Of a stretch of DNA of 64,000 bases, positions 1 to 8,353 are shown piece by piece. Made by a program: the position numbers and the translations under genes. Origin of the DNA: Flavobacteriales bacterium (GTDB lineage: Bacteria; Bacteroidota; Bacteroidia; Flavobacteriales; Flavobacteriaceae); NCBI GenBank assembly GCA_018335925.1, contig JAGXRF010000017.1:62001-126000 (forward strand). The letters run 5' to 3'. Under the pieces are notes generated by a model that did no database searches, was not told the origin of the DNA, and saw only the letters and a program-made list of their open reading frames with translations. How positions within the stretch are numbered: the first letter of the stretch is position 1; the number at the start of each line of letters is the position of its first letter.

Positions 1-36
1 TACCAACCAGCCGGAAGTATTTTTTGAATGAGTTAA

Positions 37-456
37 CTATCTCCAAGAAACAAAACTTTTTTCCTTGGCTAATCGATAAGTAGATAAAGCCATCAAGAAA
101 GACAAAAAAGTAAAAACTCCTTTTTCAATCGAAGTCCCAGAAGTTAAAATCAACAACGTGTTAATGCTATAAAACACAAACACAATCCACAATAAAAAAT
201 TTACAATTGCTAATGGCAAAAAAGTTTTTACCAGCCTTGCTTTGATTAAAAACACCAAAAATATAATGGCTGTAATCAAAATAGTAATCCACTCATATAC
301 CAACATTTGATTAATACTGTGCAATTTGGAACCCCAAACTATTTTATAGGGAACAATGCCAACCATTACCGTTAAATGAAAAAGAAGCACCAAGCTTAAA
401 ATGCTCAATACAATTCGCAAAGCTAACTTTGGGGTAAAGGAATCAAAAAATCTCAT
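37..456 (-). CDS. Small integral membrane protein, unknown function
   Basis: I do not recognise this 139-residue protein. It is very hydrophobic, with about four predicted membrane segments (near residues 13-34, 51-70, 77-98 and 108-125) and short charged loops, so it should sit in the inner membrane. The reading frame continues upstream to a TTG at 486, but the first ATG is at 456. A TAnnTTTG box at 484-491 lies between the two, so I chose 456. It lies 42 bases downstream of the short-chain dehydrogenase on the same strand and may be expressed separately. No function can be assigned from the sequence. Confidence 0.7.
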   Translation of the reverse strand: MRFFDSFTPKLALRIVLSILSLVLLFHLTVMVGIVPYKIVWGSKLHSINQMLVYEWITILITAIIFLVFLIKARLVKTFLPLAIVNFLLWIVFVFYSINTLLILTSGTSIEKGVFTFLSFLMALSTYRLAKEKSFVSWR

Positions 457-483
457 TTTTGGTGTTTGTGTAGTAGTGAAAAC

Positions 484-491
484 CAAAGATA
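484..491 (-). promoter_or_regulatory. Putative Bacteroidota -7 box (TATCTTTG)
   Basis: On the minus strand this matches TAnnTTTG exactly, 27 bases before the ATG at 456. No TTG was found at the -33 distance. It supports the internal ATG start of the membrane protein. Confidence 0.4.
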
Positions 492-498
492 GTATTTT

Positions 499-1278
499 CT
501 ATCGAACTTTACTTTTTAACACCACCCGATGTAACAATTTTGGAAAAAATCTTTTAAGCCAAATTCCCATCACTTCTTTCTGACCGATGTAAGCCTCCAT
601 TTTTTGTTGCTTGATGGCTTTGATCATTTTTTGGGCAAATACACCTACTTCCAATCCGTTTTCTGTAGCTTCATCTTGGGTGTTTTGTGTTGACCCATCT
701 CCAGTTAAGGCATTTTTTGCAATATTGGTTTGTACAAAACCTGGACAAATCATAGTTACCGAAATGCCATCTTTTTCATGTTCCATTCGCAATACATCAA
801 AAAACCCATGCAAGGCATGTTTGGAACCGCAATAGCCCGATCGATACGGAGAGCCAAATTTCCCCATCAAACTAGTTACCACCACAAACTGTCCTCCACC
901 AGATGCAATCATTTTTGGAAGTAAAGCTTTGGTAAGTGCCACCGTTCCTAAATAGTTGGTTTCCATTAAAGCTTTATCTACCAATATATCCGTTTCAATG
1001 ATCAACGAACGTTGACTGATTCCAGCATTGTGTATCATGATGTCTATGCCTCCAAAAGCTTTCCATGCTTGTTCAACCCAATTATTAGCCTCTTGGTACT
1101 GACTCAAATCTAACGGCACCAAAGCAACCGAATCGGTAGGGAAATCTTTAGCTACTTTTTGTAATTTTTGTAAACTTCTGCCGGATAATATCAAAAAATT
1201 ATTTGAAATCAATTGCTTGGCTAATTCTAACCCAATACCACTGGTAGCTCCGGTAATCCAAATTCTTTTTGAATGCAT
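499..1278 (-). CDS. Short-chain dehydrogenase/reductase (SDR)
   Basis: A 259-residue classical SDR, an NAD(P)-dependent oxidoreductase whose substrate cannot be read from sequence. The cofactor motif TGATSGIG is at residues 9-16, NAG at 84-86, and the catalytic set is Ser136, Tyr149 and Lys153 (Y-C-G-S-K). An Arg at residue 34 after the second strand is compatible with NADP preference. The length is normal. The architecture resembles DhrS7-like or DltE-like SDRs acting on lipids or carbonyls, but that is only inference. It is transcribed divergently from the DUF4394 lipoprotein, with a TAnnTTTG box 26 bases before the ATG. Confidence 0.9.
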   Translation of the reverse strand: MHSKRIWITGATSGIGLELAKQLISNNFLILSGRSLQKLQKVAKDFPTDSVALVPLDLSQYQEANNWVEQAWKAFGGIDIMIHNAGISQRSLIIETDILVDKALMETNYLGTVALTKALLPKMIASGGGQFVVVTSLMGKFGSPYRSGYCGSKHALHGFFDVLRMEHEKDGISVTMICPGFVQTNIAKNALTGDGSTQNTQDEATENGLEVGVFAQKMIKAIKQQKMEAYIGQKEVMGIWLKRFFPKLLHRVVLKSKVR

Positions 1279-1304
1279 GCAACAAAAAATTTAAAAGTTA
1301 AAAC

Positions 1305-1312
1305 CAAAGTTA
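1305..1312 (-). promoter_or_regulatory. Putative -7 box (TAACTTTG) for the SDR gene
   Basis: Exact TAnnTTTG match on the minus strand, 26 bases upstream of the SDR ATG. No -33 TTG was found at the usual distance. Confidence 0.4.
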
Positions 1313-1346
1313 GTATAATATCGTAAATAGATATGTAACTTTTAAA

Positions 1347-2888
1347 ATGAAAATTATGCATTTCAAAAAACTCCACTTATTAAGCATGTTAGGTTTAGGA
1401 TTGACCTTACTATCATGTGACAATGACAAAGACATGATGGAAGAACCAATTCCTCCAATTGCAATGCCTAACGTAGCACCTGCTATTGAATTTAGTGCTT
1501 TAACCAATAACAACCAAGTTGTTTATTACAATGCTAGAAACTTAAGCTCACCTATTAGAACAATTTCAATTTCTGGCTTAGCCAATAGCGAGCAAATCAT
1601 TAGTATAGATTACAGACCTGCAACCGGACAATTGTATGGATTGAGCAATACCAGCAGATTGTATTTAATTAACGAAATGTCTGGTTTAGCAACTGCACTA
1701 GGTAGCTCATCATTTACCCCTGCTTTAAGTGGAAGTACTTCCTCTATTGATTTTAACCCAACTGTGGATAGAATTCGTTTGGTTGGAAATGGAAGTCAAA
1801 ATTTACGATTACACCCTGAATTAGGAGCTGTAGTTGCAACAGATGGAAACATCAATGGAATTACCAATCCGATGATAGGAGCCATTGCATATACCAATAG
1901 TTTTGCCGGTGCCACATCTACCCAACTTTTTACAATTGATGCTACTACAGATAAATTGTATTTACAAAATCCACCTAATGATGGAGGCCAACAAGAAATT
2001 GGCAGCTTAGAGGTAGATTTTACAGATATTTCAGGTTTTGATATTTTGAGCCCTAGTAACTACGGAATGGCTGTGAATAGAAAAGACAACGAATCGAGAT
2101 TGTATCAAATTAATTTAAGTACCGGTAAAGCAACATGGATTGGAATTTTTCCAACCAATACCAATATTATTGAAATTGCCTTTAAAACGGAACCTATTGC
2201 TTATGCTGTAAGTGACGATCAAAAGCTTTACAGAATTAACTTAAATAATGGTGCAACCAATATGAGCTCAATAAGTGGTTTAAACACCAACGAAATGATT
2301 GTTGGAATAGACTTTAGACCTGCTAATGGAAGTTTATTTGCAATAACCAACCAAAGCAGATTACTAACCATTAATACTTCTAACGGGCAAACTGCGGTAG
2401 TTGGCTCTACATTAAACCCTATGATACAAGGAACTAACTTTGGTTTTGATTTTAACCCGGTTGTAGATAGAATCAGATTGATAAGCAATACCAGACAAAA
2501 TTTAAGATTACATCCTGATTTAGGTACAGTGGTTGCAACTGATGGCATGTTAAGTCCGGGAACTCCAGTGGGAACTGCCACTGCTTACAGCAATAACTTC
2601 CCACAAACCACAAGTACCATCATGTATGTAATTGATAGCAATACCAATCAATTATTTATTCAAAACCCACCTAATGATGGTATTTTAACTTTAGTTGGCG
2701 GATTAGGGATAAATATAGAAAACAACAATGGTTTTGATATTGGAGGTTTTTCCAACAATGCTTACGGGATTTTTAAAGTAAACGGGCAAAATGCTGTTTA
2801 CAGAGTTCAGCTTTCCAATGGAGCTACAACCAAAATGTTTAACGTCAACTTTGAGGTTACTGCAATGAGTGTTGGGTTAGGTTTTTAA
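1347..2888 (+). CDS. DUF4394 lipoprotein with two tandem domains
   Basis: A 513-residue predicted lipoprotein. A signal peptide ends in a lipobox with Cys24 (L-L-S-C), followed by Asp-rich residues. The mature part contains two homologous units, roughly residues 49-265 and 285-513, each of the DUF4394 type. Each unit has a short block reading IDFNPxVDRIR or FDFNPVVDRIR, followed by QNLRLHP and VVATDG. Such units probably form beta-propeller-like repeats. The function is unknown; surface exposure is inferred from the lipobox. The second Met at residue 4 is an alternative start. A shared hairpin terminator separates it from der. Confidence 0.85.
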   Translation: MKIMHFKKLHLLSMLGLGLTLLSCDNDKDMMEEPIPPIAMPNVAPAIEFSALTNNNQVVYYNARNLSSPIRTISISGLANSEQIISIDYRPATGQLYGLSNTSRLYLINEMSGLATALGSSSFTPALSGSTSSIDFNPTVDRIRLVGNGSQNLRLHPELGAVVATDGNINGITNPMIGAIAYTNSFAGATSTQLFTIDATTDKLYLQNPPNDGGQQEIGSLEVDFTDISGFDILSPSNYGMAVNRKDNESRLYQINLSTGKATWIGIFPTNTNIIEIAFKTEPIAYAVSDDQKLYRINLNNGATNMSSISGLNTNEMIVGIDFRPANGSLFAITNQSRLLTINTSNGQTAVVGSTLNPMIQGTNFGFDFNPVVDRIRLISNTRQNLRLHPDLGTVVATDGMLSPGTPVGTATAYSNNFPQTTSTIMYVIDSNTNQLFIQNPPNDGILTLVGGLGINIENNNGFDIGGFSNNAYGIFKVNGQNAVYRVQLSNGATTKMFNVNFEVTAMSVGLGF

Positions 2889-2903
2889 TTCATTTAATTA
2901 ACC

Positions 2904-2935
2904 AAAAACGGCTTGCAATTTTGCAAGCCGTTTTT
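2904..2935. terminator. Bidirectional rho-independent terminator
   Basis: A near-perfect hairpin with arms 2904-2918 and 2921-2935, a 10-bp G/C-containing core (CGGCTTGCAA) and A/T tracts on both sides. It lies between the convergent DUF4394 gene and der and can serve both. Confidence 0.85.
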
Positions 2936-2937
2936 AT

Positions 2938-4248
2938 TTATTTTTCTCTCATATAAATATCAATAGGAACCCCAGAAAAATCATAATGCTCACGCAGTTT
3001 GTTTTCAATAAATCTTTTGTAGGGATCTTTTACATACTGAGGTAAATTAGCAAAAAACGCAAATTGCGGGGTTGGTGTTGGCAATTGCATGCAATATTTC
3101 ACTTTAATATACTTTCCTTTAATAGCAGGAGGAGGATTTTTTTCAATAACATCCAACATCACATCGTTAAATTTAGAGGTTGGAATTCTTTGTTTTCGGT
3201 TTTCATACACATTTACAGCTACTTCTAAAGCTTTGATTAATCTTTGCTTGGTTAAAGTAGAAATAAACAAAATAGGCACATCAGTAAATGGTTCAATTTG
3301 TTTGCGAATCATTTCTTCAAAACGCTTGGAAGTCATGGTGTCTTTGTCAATCAAATCCCATTTATTCACGAGTATCACAATGCCTTTACGGTTTTTTTCA
3401 GCCAACCAAAAAATGTTTTGGTCTTGTCCTTCAAACCCACGAGTGGCATCTAACATTAATATACAAACATCACTATGCTCAATGGCACGAATAGACCGCA
3501 TTACAGAGTAAAACTCTAAATCCTCTTTTACTTTTGCTTTACGTCTAATTCCGGCAGTATCTACCAAATTAAAGTCAAAACCAAATTTGGTAAAACGTGT
3601 ATCAATTGCATCACGAGTTGTACCAGCAATATCTGTAACTATATATCTATCTTCACCAATCAACGCATTGATAAAAGAAGATTTCCCAGCATTAGGCCTG
3701 CCAACAACTGCAAATCGTGGCAATTCTTCTTCCACATTTTCCTCTATTTCTTTATTTGGAAATAAAGTAATCACATGATCTAATAATTCACCCGTTCCGG
3801 AACCTGATCCACTGGATATGGTAAAATATTCTCCCAAACCTAAATTGTAAAACTCAAAAGCATCTTTGGTTCGCATGGCACTATCTACTTTGTTTACCAC
3901 CAAAACCACTGGTTTTTTTACTTTTCGCAACAATTTGGCAACCTCTTCATCCATTGGATTAATGCCTTCTTCTACATCTACCACAAACAAAATTACATCG
4001 GTTTCTTCAATGGCTAATTCAACTTGTTTGCGAATTTCTGCTTCAAAAATATCGTCAGAACCAATTACATATCCACCGGTATCAATCACCGAAAATTCAA
4101 CACCATTCCAATCACTCTTTCCGTAATTTCTATCTCTGGTAACTCCACTAACGGAGTCAACGATTGCTTCTCTTCTTTTGATTAATCGATTAAATAAAGT
4201 GGATTTTCCAACATTTGGCCTTCCGACAATGGCAATAATATTGCTCAT
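2938..4248 (-). CDS. der: Ribosome-assembly GTPase Der (EngA)
   Basis: A 436-residue protein with two tandem GTPase domains, the Der signature. The first P-loop is GRPNVGKST near the N terminus with NKVD as its guanine-specificity motif. The second is GRPNAGKSS with NKWD. A C-terminal KH-like domain follows. Der acts in 50S subunit maturation. The frame is open for 25 codons upstream, but the ATG at 4248 gives the conserved start directly before the first G domain, and a TAnnTTTG box lies at 4265-4272. Era lies 635 bases away on the same strand, with one plus-strand gene between them. Confidence 0.97.
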   Translation of the reverse strand: MSNIIAIVGRPNVGKSTLFNRLIKRREAIVDSVSGVTRDRNYGKSDWNGVEFSVIDTGGYVIGSDDIFEAEIRKQVELAIEETDVILFVVDVEEGINPMDEEVAKLLRKVKKPVVLVVNKVDSAMRTKDAFEFYNLGLGEYFTISSGSGSGTGELLDHVITLFPNKEIEENVEEELPRFAVVGRPNAGKSSFINALIGEDRYIVTDIAGTTRDAIDTRFTKFGFDFNLVDTAGIRRKAKVKEDLEFYSVMRSIRAIEHSDVCILMLDATRGFEGQDQNIFWLAEKNRKGIVILVNKWDLIDKDTMTSKRFEEMIRKQIEPFTDVPILFISTLTKQRLIKALEVAVNVYENRKQRIPTSKFNDVMLDVIEKNPPPAIKGKYIKVKYCMQLPTPTPQFAFFANLPQYVKDPYKRFIENKLREHYDFSGVPIDIYMREK

Positions 4249-4264
4249 AAATTGTAATTTTTGG

Positions 4265-4272
4265 CAAAAATA
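4265..4272 (-). promoter_or_regulatory. Putative -7 box (TATTTTTG) for der
   Basis: Exact TAnnTTTG match on the minus strand, 16 bases upstream of the chosen der ATG. It argues against the longer N-terminal extension. Confidence 0.4.
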
Positions 4273-4353
4273 AGCATTAAAAGGCAAAGCACCTAATTCA
4301 CACTGCTGAACGAACTTAGCCATCTTATTGATTAAACAATTCTAAAAATATAC

Positions 4354-4361
4354 TATCTTTG
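4354..4361 (+). promoter_or_regulatory. Putative -7 box (TATCTTTG)
   Basis: Exact TAnnTTTG match 20 bases before the ATG at 4382. A TTG at 4328-4330 is 23 bases upstream, slightly beyond the preferred spacing. Confidence 0.45.
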
Positions 4362-4381
4362 GTTAAACCTAAATACAATTA

Positions 4382-4882
4382 ATGCAACCAGTTACCGATC
4401 AAATTCCGTTAAGAATTAGATTTCAAGAAACCATTGAGGCTTCTATAGAAGAGTTATTGGATAAATTTCAGCAAACCAAACTTCAAAACAACAATGAGTT
4501 TGTGATAAAAATTGTAGACCAACACCTTTGGTTGGACATGCATCAAAGCGAAAGGTTTTTATACAGTCCGCATTTGCATTTAGAACTGGAAAAAATTACT
4601 GAAAAGCGAACCAATATCAGAGGTTTGTTTGGACCTCAACCGGCTTTATGGACTATGTTTATGTTTGGACATTTTGTTGTAGCTGGCATTTTTATTATTG
4701 CAGCTGTGATTGTTTACTCTAACTGGTCTATGAACCTTGCTATTGGCAATTGGGGTTGGATTATGTTAGTGATGGTAATGGCTTGGGTATTTTTGTATTT
4801 TTTTGCCAGAATGAATCGCATTGCCGGGATGACTCAGGCAAGGCGATTGTATCAGTTTTACCACAAAATCGTAACAAAATAA
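4382..4882 (+). CDS. Two-TM membrane protein between der and era, unknown function
   Basis: A 166-residue protein I cannot assign to a named family. The N-terminal ~95 residues are soluble and include a H-x-W-L-D-M-H segment. Two hydrophobic segments follow, at about 96-117 and 123-142, then a basic tail (residues 143-166) rich in Arg, Lys and Tyr. This pattern suggests a cytosolic domain anchored to the inner membrane. It has its own -7 box and is transcribed oppositely to der and era. Its stop codon directly abuts that of era (4882/4883), so the two convergent genes have no room for a terminator between them. Confidence 0.75.
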   Translation: MQPVTDQIPLRIRFQETIEASIEELLDKFQQTKLQNNNEFVIKIVDQHLWLDMHQSERFLYSPHLHLELEKITEKRTNIRGLFGPQPALWTMFMFGHFVVAGIFIIAAVIVYSNWSMNLAIGNWGWIMLVMVMAWVFLYFFARMNRIAGMTQARRLYQFYHKIVTK

Positions 4883-5764
4883 TTACTTTTGGATATAACC
4901 AAACCTACGCAATTGGTACTCGTTGTTTCTCCAATCCTTATTTACCTTTACAAACAATTCTAAGTGGATTTTTTTATCAAAAAACACTTCTAAATCTTTT
5001 CTGGCTTCGGTTCCAATTCGTTTTAACATTTCTCCTTTGTGCCCAATAATGATTCCTTTTTGCGAATCTCTTTCTACCATAATAATCGATTGGATACGAA
5101 TAATATCGTCTTCTTCTTTAAAGGATTCTGTTTCTACTTCAACAGCATACGGAATCTCTTTTTGGTAGTGCATTAATATTTTTTCACGAATTTTTTCATT
5201 TACAAAAAATCGTTCCGATTTATCGGTCAATGCATCTTTTGGATAATATGGTGGAGACTCTGGCAATAAATCAATCAATCGTTGAAATAAAGCAGAGACG
5301 TTAAAATTTTCTTTTGCTGAAATTGGAAAAATTTCCGCATTGGGTACCTTCTCTTTCCAAAATTGGACTTGTTCTTCTAATTTTTCTTGATTGGAAGTAT
5401 CAATTTTATTCAAAACCAATAAAACTGGTATTTTGGCATGGATGATTTTTTGAAAAAAATGCTCATCTTTAAGTTCTTTCTCCCCTACTTCTACCATATA
5501 AATTAAGATGTCTGCATCTTCTAGTGCAGTTTTTACAAACTGCATCATAGATTCTTGCATTTCGTAAGCAGGCTGAATAATCCCGGGAGTGTCTGAAAAA
5601 ATCAATTGATATTCTTCCTCATTTACAATTCCCAAAATACGATGCCTAGTCGTTTGGGCTTTGTTAGTGATGATAGATAGTCGTTCTCCTACCAAATGAT
5701 TCATTAAAGTAGACTTTCCTACATTGGGATTTCCGATAATATTTACGAAACCTGCTTTGTGCAT
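4883..5764 (-). CDS. era: GTPase Era
   Basis: A 293-residue Era GTPase, which binds 16S rRNA and helps mature the 30S subunit. The P-loop GNPNVGKST lies at residues 12-20, the switch/DTPG motif follows, and NKID gives guanine specificity. The C-terminal KH RNA-binding domain carries the GHKG loop (I-I-I-G-H-K-G-E). The length is typical. The start ATG at 5764 is preceded by a TAnnTTTG box 16 bases upstream. Confidence 0.97.
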   Translation of the reverse strand: MHKAGFVNIIGNPNVGKSTLMNHLVGERLSIITNKAQTTRHRILGIVNEEEYQLIFSDTPGIIQPAYEMQESMMQFVKTALEDADILIYMVEVGEKELKDEHFFQKIIHAKIPVLLVLNKIDTSNQEKLEEQVQFWKEKVPNAEIFPISAKENFNVSALFQRLIDLLPESPPYYPKDALTDKSERFFVNEKIREKILMHYQKEIPYAVEVETESFKEEDDIIRIQSIIMVERDSQKGIIIGHKGEMLKRIGTEARKDLEVFFDKKIHLELFVKVNKDWRNNEYQLRRFGYIQK

Positions 5765-5780
5765 AAAATTTTATTTTTTG

Positions 5781-5788
5781 CAAAGATA
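5781..5788 (-). promoter_or_regulatory. Putative -7 box (TATCTTTG) for era
   Basis: Exact TAnnTTTG match on the minus strand, 16 bases from the era start codon. Confidence 0.4.
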
Positions 5789-5848
5789 CTCGATACCAAT
5801 CGGATAACCACAAGAATAAAAAATAATGACAGTAAACCTATTTTTTAT

Positions 5849-5879
5849 TTGGCATTTTAAAAAAACGTCTTATATTTGC
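5849..5879 (+). promoter_or_regulatory. Full Bacteroidota -33/-7 promoter of the initiator tRNA
   Basis: TTTG at 5849-5852, a 19-base spacer and TATATTTG at 5872-5879. This matches the published consensus TTTG-N19-TAnnTTTG without deviation. The box ends 8 bases before the tRNA. It is the only promoter in the window where both elements are present at ideal spacing. Confidence 0.85.
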
Positions 5880-5887
5880 ACTCACAT

Positions 5888-5960
5888 CGCGGGATAGAGC
5901 AGTAGGCAGCTCGTCGGGCTCATAACCCGAAGGTCACAGGTTCGAGTCCTGTTCCCGCTA
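5888..5960 (+). tRNA. Initiator tRNA-fMet (CAT anticodon)
   Basis: A 73-base cloverleaf with anticodon CAT at 5921-5923. The acceptor stem pairs from position 2 to 7 (GCGGGA with TCCCGC), while position 1 C faces U at position 72. That unpaired first position, plus three consecutive G:C pairs at the base of the anticodon stem (GGG/CCC around CTCATAA), marks an initiator rather than an elongator. The T arm is ACAGG-TTCGAGT-CCTGT. The 3' CCA is not encoded. It is a single tRNA with its own promoter and terminator. Confidence 0.95.
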
Positions 5961-5966
5961 CTAGGT

Positions 5967-5993
5967 AAACCACTCCAAAAGAGTGGTTTTTTT
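5967..5993 (+). terminator. Rho-independent terminator after tRNA-fMet
   Basis: Stem AAACCACTC (5967-5975) pairs with GAGTGGTTT (5981-5989) around a CAAAA loop, and a T run follows. Confidence 0.9.
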
Positions 5994-6015
5994 GTTTAAA
6001 TTTAAATTTTAAGCC

Positions 6016-6831
6016 ATGAACGACATTCAAAATTATTTGAACTTCCTTGGAACCAAATTAATGGAGTATTCTCCTAAATTATTCTCTTCTATCTTATTAC
6101 TAGTTGTTGGACTTTGGTTAATTAGTATGGTAACCAAATCTTTAAAAAAGATCATGACCAAGCGTAATGTGGAACCAACTTTAGGAAATTTTTTAGGAAA
6201 CTTGATTTTTTGGATTCTCAGGGTATTACTTTTTGTGATTGTTATATCCAAACTTGGAATTGAAACATCTTCATTGGTTGCCATTTTGGGTGCTGCAGGT
6301 TTAGCAGTGGGCTTGGCACTACAAGGCTCTTTATCCAATTTTGCTGGTGGAATATTGATTATCTTATTCAAACCTTTCAAAGTAAACGATTTGATTGAAG
6401 CCCAGGGAGAAATTGGCACAGTACAAGAAATTCAAATATTTAGCACGAAATTAATTAATGCAGTTAACCAAACTATTTACATTCCAAATGGGATACTTTC
6501 CAATGGTGTAATTATAAATTATACCCAACAAGGAAGAAGAAGAATTGATCAAGTGATTGGTATTTCATACAACGCGAATATTGCTCAAGCCAAAGAGGTT
6601 TTATTAAACGCATTAAAAAGCCACCCAAACATTTTACAAGAGCCCGAACCTCAAGTTTTTGTGGTTTCTTTGGCTGATAGTTCGGTAAATTTAAGTGTAA
6701 GAGCATGGGTGTTACCAGAAAACTTCATGACAACTAGCTCAGATATTTTAGAATTTGGAAAACAAGCTTTGGATCAACATGACATTGAAATTCCGTTCCC
6801 GCAAAGAGTGGTAACTTTAAAAAACCATTGA
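6016..6831 (+). CDS. Small-conductance mechanosensitive channel (MscS family)
   Basis: A 271-residue MscS-type channel that would release solutes on hypo-osmotic shock. Three hydrophobic segments lie at about 20-38, 60-80 and 85-110. The pore helix carries the Gly/Ala-rich pattern G-A-A-G-L-A-V-G-L-A-L-Q-G-S-L typical of TM3. The beta domain follows (FKPFKVNDLIE) and the protein ends in an alpha-beta C-terminal domain. The length is near that of E. coli MscS (286). A second MscS protein sits at 42880-43743. One base separates its stop from the next gene, so the two are probably co-transcribed. Confidence 0.93.
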   Translation: MNDIQNYLNFLGTKLMEYSPKLFSSILLLVVGLWLISMVTKSLKKIMTKRNVEPTLGNFLGNLIFWILRVLLFVIVISKLGIETSSLVAILGAAGLAVGLALQGSLSNFAGGILIILFKPFKVNDLIEAQGEIGTVQEIQIFSTKLINAVNQTIYIPNGILSNGVIINYTQQGRRRIDQVIGISYNANIAQAKEVLLNALKSHPNILQEPEPQVFVVSLADSSVNLSVRAWVLPENFMTTSSDILEFGKQALDQHDIEIPFPQRVVTLKNH

Positions 6832-6832
6832 T

Positions 6833-7300
6833 ATGAGGATTGGGATTTTAATATTTGCTTTTTTATTTATTTCCTGCGAAGCACAAACCAAAGCAAAAGT
6901 GATTGGAGTAAAAGATGGAGATAGCATCGAAGTTTTGTTAGAGGGGAATAAAAACATCGTGATTCGTTTGGCAGAAATAGATTGCCCTGAAAAAAACCAA
7001 CCCTATGGCAAAAAAGCCAAAGCCTTTGTATCGGATTTGATTTTTGGGAAAGAAATCACCTATGTAAAAACAGACCAAGACCGCTATGGCAGAACGATTG
7101 CCAAAGTGTATTTTAAAGGAGCATATCTATCAGAAACATTAATAAAAAATGGGTTAGCATGGCACAATACCAAACATTCTAAAAGTAAGTATTTAGCATC
7201 TTTAGAAAGAGAAGCTAGGAAAAACAAAATCGGACTTTGGGCTGACCCAAACCCCATTGCTCCATGGGAATGGAGGAAAACAAAAAGAGTCAAAAAATAA
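6833..7300 (+). CDS. Thermonuclease-family (SNase-like) lipoprotein
   Basis: A 155-residue protein with an N-terminal lipobox (F-I-S-C, Cys15) and one staphylococcal-nuclease-like domain. The SNase blocks are visible: VKDGDS near residues 26-31, R-L-A-E-I-D-C-P-E with the catalytic Arg and Glu, and D-R-Y-G-R-T with the second Arg. It should hydrolyse nucleic acid phosphodiester bonds with calcium, probably anchored in the cell envelope facing the periplasm or outside. It begins one base after the MscS stop codon. The C terminus ends in a basic KKTKRVKK tract. Confidence 0.88.
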   Translation: MRIGILIFAFLFISCEAQTKAKVIGVKDGDSIEVLLEGNKNIVIRLAEIDCPEKNQPYGKKAKAFVSDLIFGKEITYVKTDQDRYGRTIAKVYFKGAYLSETLIKNGLAWHNTKHSKSKYLASLEREARKNKIGLWADPNPIAPWEWRKTKRVKK

Positions 7301-7342
7301 TCACATCAAATTGTATATTTACAAAAAAATTACATATTAAAA

Positions 7343-8353
7343 TTGGAATCAATCAAAGCCATTAACTTCAACAATTTAAAAAATAAAAAAATCACCATTG
7401 TTACCCATAAAAACCCAGATGGGGATGCTATTGGGTCGAGTATGGGACTCTATTTTTTCCTAAAAAAAATTAGTCCGCTTGTAAATGTTGTAGTTCCAAA
7501 CGAATTGCCAGAGTTTTTAAAGTGGATGCCTGATACCAATAAAATTTTGGTGTTTGAAACACAAAACAGACAAGCTAAGGCTGCTTTGGAACAAGCAGAA
7601 GTAATTTTTTGTTTAGATTTTAATGCGATGCATCGCATGGGAGAGGACATGGGAGGTTTTGTGCAAAAATTATCTCCAGCGTTTTATCTGATTGATCATC
7701 ATGAAATGCCTGATAATTTTGCCAATTATATATTTTCAGATACTTCTTACGGCTCCACTTGCGAAATGGTGTTAGATGTAATTCTTAAATCTGATAAATC
7801 AGATTTAATAGATGCCAAAATTGCAACTTGTTTGTACACCGGAATTGTTACCGATAGTGGTTCGTTCAGATTTCCAAAAACTACAGCAGCTACCCATGAA
7901 AAAGTAAGTATTTTATTGCAAACCGGTATTGATAATGCAGCTATTCATAACCAACTTTTTAATGGCAATAGCTACAACAGTTTGCAATTACTTGGAAAAG
8001 CATTGCAAAACTTACAAATGGTAACTTCAAAAGTTTCTTACATAGCGTTATCGCATCAAGAATTAAATGAGTTTCATTACCAAAAAGGAGATACCGAAAG
8101 CATTGTAAACTATGGTCTAAGCATCAAAGGAGTTATAATGACAGCATTTTTTATGGAAAATGTAGCTGAAAAAATCATTAAAATTTCCTTTCGTTCGGTT
8201 GGAAATTTTGATGTAAATCAATTTGCACGTAAACATTTTAATGGAGGTGGACATAAAAATGCTGCCGGAGGAAAATCTACTTTAAGTTTGTCAGAAACCA
8301 TCCTGTTATTTCAACAAACCATTAGTCAACACCCTGAGTTATGCACATCATAA
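7343..8353 (+). CDS. nrnA: DHH phosphoesterase (NrnA-like oligoribonuclease/pAp phosphatase)
   Basis: A 336-residue DHH/DHHA1 protein. The first metal motif is HKNPDGDAIGS (around residues 22-32), the DHH motif lies in L-I-D-H-H-E, and the C-terminal DHHA1 signature is GGGHKNAAGG. NrnA-type enzymes degrade 2-5-nucleotide RNAs and the phosphoadenosine phosphate left from sulfur metabolism. The only start I can find in frame is TTG at 7343, because the codons before it hold no ATG or GTG near the expected N terminus. Its 3' end overlaps gldI by 13 bases, which suggests translational coupling. Confidence 0.9.
   Translation: MESIKAINFNNLKNKKITIVTHKNPDGDAIGSSMGLYFFLKKISPLVNVVVPNELPEFLKWMPDTNKILVFETQNRQAKAALEQAEVIFCLDFNAMHRMGEDMGGFVQKLSPAFYLIDHHEMPDNFANYIFSDTSYGSTCEMVLDVILKSDKSDLIDAKIATCLYTGIVTDSGSFRFPKTTAATHEKVSILLQTGIDNAAIHNQLFNGNSYNSLQLLGKALQNLQMVTSKVSYIALSHQELNEFHYQKGDTESIVNYGLSIKGVIMTAFFMENVAEKIIKISFRSVGNFDVNQFARKHFNGGGHKNAAGGKSTLSLSETILLFQQTISQHPELCTS

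Noticed and set aside
1..36. Coding remnant at the left edge
   Set aside because: 36 bases are too few to judge; nothing recognised.
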